From the NCBI GenBank assembly GCA_026929865.2, contig CM049396.1:26926501-26990500 (forward strand): 64,000 nucleotides of DNA, in the 5' to 3' direction. Below are positions 61,942 through 64,000 of the stretch, in pieces. Position 1 is the first letter of the stretch, and every line of letters starts with the position of its first letter. This DNA is from Hyperoplus lanceolatus (Eukaryota > Chordata > Actinopteri > Uranoscopiformes > Ammodytidae). Position numbers and translations under genes: made by a program. The notes under the pieces are model-generated. The model saw only the letters and a list, made by a program, of their open reading frames with translations. It was not told the origin of the DNA and did no database searches.

Positions 61942-62068
61942 ATGAGCACTGCAGGAGGAACTCCTTACATTGGCAGTAAGATTAGTTTAATATCTAAGGC
62001 ACAGATTCGATATCAGGGAATATTGTCCTCAGTCGACACAGATAGGTCGACGGTGGCTTTAGCCAAAG
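61942..62068 (+). CDS. lsm14b: lsm14b exon 1: start of LSm domain
   Basis: 127 nt from the ATG to donor GTAGGT, phase 1. Encodes [40 protein letters not shown] and AK. Start context is AAACATGAG. IRYxGIL and TDxSTVAL are the Sm1 motif residues of LSM14 proteins. Confidence 0.93.
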
Positions 62069-63913
62069 GTAGGTTGACTGGCCCAGACGACACTTGTTTG
62101 TTTTTCCTCTATGATTAGGCCTATTTCTAGCATTTTTTTATTAACAAAGTATGATGGTGGTAAATTATATATACCTTCGCGCCCAACCCCCCACCCCCCT
62201 CCCAACAGTTAAATCGTACGGGACCGAGGACCGGCACTCAGACAGACCAGTCCTGCCCAAAGATGAAATTTATGAATACATCATCTTCAGAGGAAGCGAC
62301 ATTAAAGACATCACTGTGTCCGAACCGCCCAAACCGCACCATGGACTGCCTCGTGACCCTGCTATCGTACAGGTGTGTGGCTCATGAGGCTTGGCTGACT
62401 TTTGTAATTAATTTTCTCTTTGCAGATGCATTTGTCATTAATCAGAATACTGCCAACTGATAACACATATTTTTCTTCTCAATTTTGGTCATTTTTAGTC
62501 ATCTCTTGGCCACTCCTCTGCTGCTTATCACCCACGATGGAGCAGTCCATACAGAGACATGATGCCGACATACAACCAGCTGGCTGCTAGTTCTCTACTC
62601 AACCAGCAGTACAATGCTGCACTGGGCCTAGGTACAGTTGATCATATTGTTTAGAAATGTATTTGAAATATCACTTGTAGACTAAGGCTGCACAATTAAG
62701 CGAAATGTAATTGCAACATGTCCTACTGAATTTTTTTTTAATCAGGCAGGTGCAATATTTGTTAAAGGCTGAATGTGTCAAAATACCATTTTTAAATTAA
62801 GTTGCCATGCTGCAGAGGTTTCCTTTCCTATAATTGCAGCCCTATAATGTAGACTCTTCCCCAGCACCATGAACGGTCAGTGGCTGCTTCTTACATGTAT
62901 CTGCAGTTGGACGAGCCCCATCTTGTTTGTTCCCTTTCCATCAGTTCACGGCATGCCGGCCAGACGTGCGCCCATGGTGGAGCAGGCTGTACAGACAGTG
63001 CCATTGGTCAGCGCCGCCCTGACACGTGGGAAGACTTTAACCCAGCCTCAGAGCAGACAGCCTGTTCGCCCAGCACAGCGCTCCAGCCGGGCAGGGTCCA
63101 CACCAGTTCAGAAGGAGAATGTATCCACCAGTGAGCAAACTATAACAGTGGCCTCTAACAAACGATACAAAAATCCCCCTGTTCTTGATTTGCTCTACTA
63201 TGAAACATTCTAAAAAAGTTTGTCATTTTGTTTAGGTCGTGCACAATCTCAGCCAAGTGCAACCAAGGTTCAAGGCCAAGTAACTGAGACCCAGAAACAA
63301 AGGCAAAAACAAGGTATCAAAATAAAGTTGCACCATATGCTATCTTCTTTCCTTAAAGTGTAGAACTATTTACTTTGTCTTCACTGTTTCCTGAAACATC
63401 TTGCAGCAGGCAAGTGAATAATTATTGCACTGTAGAAAATCGATAACAAAAGAAAATATCAATAAGCCAGAAGAACTGGTTCCAATGGCTACTAAACCAG
63501 TTTGACAGAAGTGTTTTGTCATGTTTTTTCCGGCGCAGGCAGTCGCAGGTCCAGGAACCGGAGCAGAGGGCAACTCCTTGTGAAAAACTCAGGAAAGGCC
63601 TCAACTTTGCAGTTCGAGTCTGACTTTGATTTCGAAACTGCAAACGCTCAGTTTAAAGATGATCTCACAAAGGAGATTGTTGGTATGTTTTATTTCAATT
63701 CAGTTCAGGGGACACAATTTAATGACATTGTATGTTTACAATCAATTTCTCTCTGTAAATATCTGCAGTTGAAAAGGTGAATTCTGGGGAGGCCCATGAC
63801 AGACCAGGTACATCACAAAAGCAGCAGCAGGAAGAGGATGAAACTCTTAGGGAGAAGTACTATGACAAAGCCAAATGCTTCTTTGACAACATCTCGTCAG
63901 ACCTTAAGCCCAG
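61942..63913 (+). CDS. lsm14b: LSM14B, 5' part of gene, seven exons
   Basis: LSM14/RAP55 family protein, a cytoplasmic mRNP component that represses and stores mRNA, partners with DDX6 and 4E-T and enters P-bodies. Exons 61942-62068, 62209-62372, 62499-62631, 62945-63130, 63236-63313, 63539-63682 and 63769-63913, all GT-AG with consistent phases, give 325 codons plus two bases. The N-terminal LSm domain ([20 protein letters not shown] to DITVSEPP) spans the first two exons; a Ser/Gln/Arg-rich linker follows; [18 protein letters not shown] is the DFDF box; [15 protein letters not shown] opens the FFD motif. The rest of FFD, TFG and RGG regions are outside. The B paralogue is chosen mainly by position next to taf4. 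Confidence 0.9.
62209..62372 (+). CDS. lsm14b: lsm14b exon 2: end of LSm domain
   Basis: 164 nt, phase 1 to 0. Acceptor CCCAACAG, donor GTGTGT. Encodes [40 protein letters not shown] and [21 protein letters not shown] and [18 protein letters not shown] sequence are diagnostic of LSM14A/B. Confidence 0.94.
62499..62631 (+). CDS. lsm14b: lsm14b exon 3: linker
   Basis: 133 nt, phase 0 to 1, acceptor ATTTTTAG, donor GTACAG. Encodes [40 protein letters not shown] and ALGL. The [23 protein letters not shown] segment is strongly conserved in the family. Confidence 0.92.
62945..63130 (+). CDS. lsm14b: lsm14b exon 4: VEQAVQT segment
   Basis: 186 nt, phase 1/1, acceptor TTTCCATCAG, donor GTGAGC. Encodes [20 protein letters not shown] then a variable Arg/Gln/Pro-rich region ending [19 protein letters not shown] is the recognisable family motif. 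Confidence 0.92.
63236..63313 (+). CDS. lsm14b: lsm14b exon 5: Gln-rich linker
   Basis: 78 nt, phase 1/1, acceptor TTTGTTTAG, donor GTATCA. Encodes [20 protein letters not shown] and KQRQKQ. Low conservation; its status rests on splice borders and phase. Confidence 0.8.
63539..63682 (+). CDS. lsm14b: lsm14b exon 6: RGQ and DFDF box
   Basis: 144 nt, phase 1/1, acceptor CCGGCGCAG, donor GTATGT. Encodes [20 protein letters not shown] then [20 protein letters not shown] and TKEIV. The DFDF motif is the DDX6-binding element of LSM14 proteins; the RSRNRSRGQ segment gives basic RNA-contact character. Confidence 0.94.
63769..63913 (+). CDS. lsm14b: lsm14b exon 7: start of FFD motif
   Basis: 145 nt, phase 1 to 2, acceptor ATCTGCAG, donor GTAATT. 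Encodes [40 protein letters not shown] and NISSDLKP. The next exon starts at the first base after this window, since position 64000 is the G of a CTTCCTCAG acceptor. Confidence 0.93.
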
Positions 63914-64000
63914 GTAATTACTTTTGACCTTCATCTTTGTTACTTTGGCACTTTCTAATGCTGGACAACATATTTGATGTGTGTGTGTGTGCTTCCTCAG

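Overview
The window is vertebrate genomic DNA, almost certainly from a teleost fish. Genes are split by GT-AG introns. The intergenic and intronic DNA is full of Tc1/mariner elements, hAT- and TTAA-type MITEs, LINE 3' fragments of fish type and long (CA)n/(GT)n microsatellites. Gene order is cdh4 (+) then taf4 (-) then lsm14b (+), the same as the human 20q13.33 neighbourhood CDH4-TAF4-LSM14B. This conserved synteny supports the identifications made from protein sequence.

Region 1 (1-30350) is the 3' two thirds of a classical cadherin, cdh4 (R-cadherin). Nine coding exons run from the end of EC2 to the stop codon at 28546, followed by a 3'UTR with poly(A) signals at 29883 and 30325. The nine exons join without any phase error into 567 codons plus stop. 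Exons for the signal peptide, prodomain, EC1 and most of EC2 lie upstream of the window. The introns hold a LINE fragment, a Tc1 element with three nested insertions, several MITEs and a (GT)n tract that abuts a splice acceptor.

Region 2 (30600-41403) is a roughly 10.8 kb complex tandem array between cdh4 and taf4. It has seven ~1.2-2.5 kb units, most of them joined through (TAA)n, then four copies of a ~100 bp hairpin-forming unit. Eight copies of a near-consensus CTCF motif, all in one orientation, and sixteen GGGCGTGGC boxes recur in it. This is the most unusual part of the window. I cannot name the repeat family. Region 3 (41404-46890) is intergenic with an L1/Tx1-like LINE end and a decayed Tc1 transposase.

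Region 4 (46890-60722) is taf4 on the minus strand, a TFIID core subunit. Fifteen exons are placed with consistent phases, containing the TAFH domain and the C-terminal histone-fold region; the very first exon is ambiguous. Its 5.2 kb last intron holds a MITE, a 1.5 kb palindromic Tc1 derivative and an intact 1.6 kb Tc1 element with a full 338-aa DD34E transposase.

Region 5 (60715-61941) is a 1.2 kb divergent promoter region. Region 6 (61942-64000) is the 5' part of lsm14b, an mRNP/P-body protein: seven exons coding for the LSm domain, the DFDF box and the start of the FFD box. The window ends exactly on the next splice acceptor AG.

The three genes do not form a pathway. They are a cell-adhesion receptor, a general transcription factor and an mRNA-storage protein linked only by old synteny.
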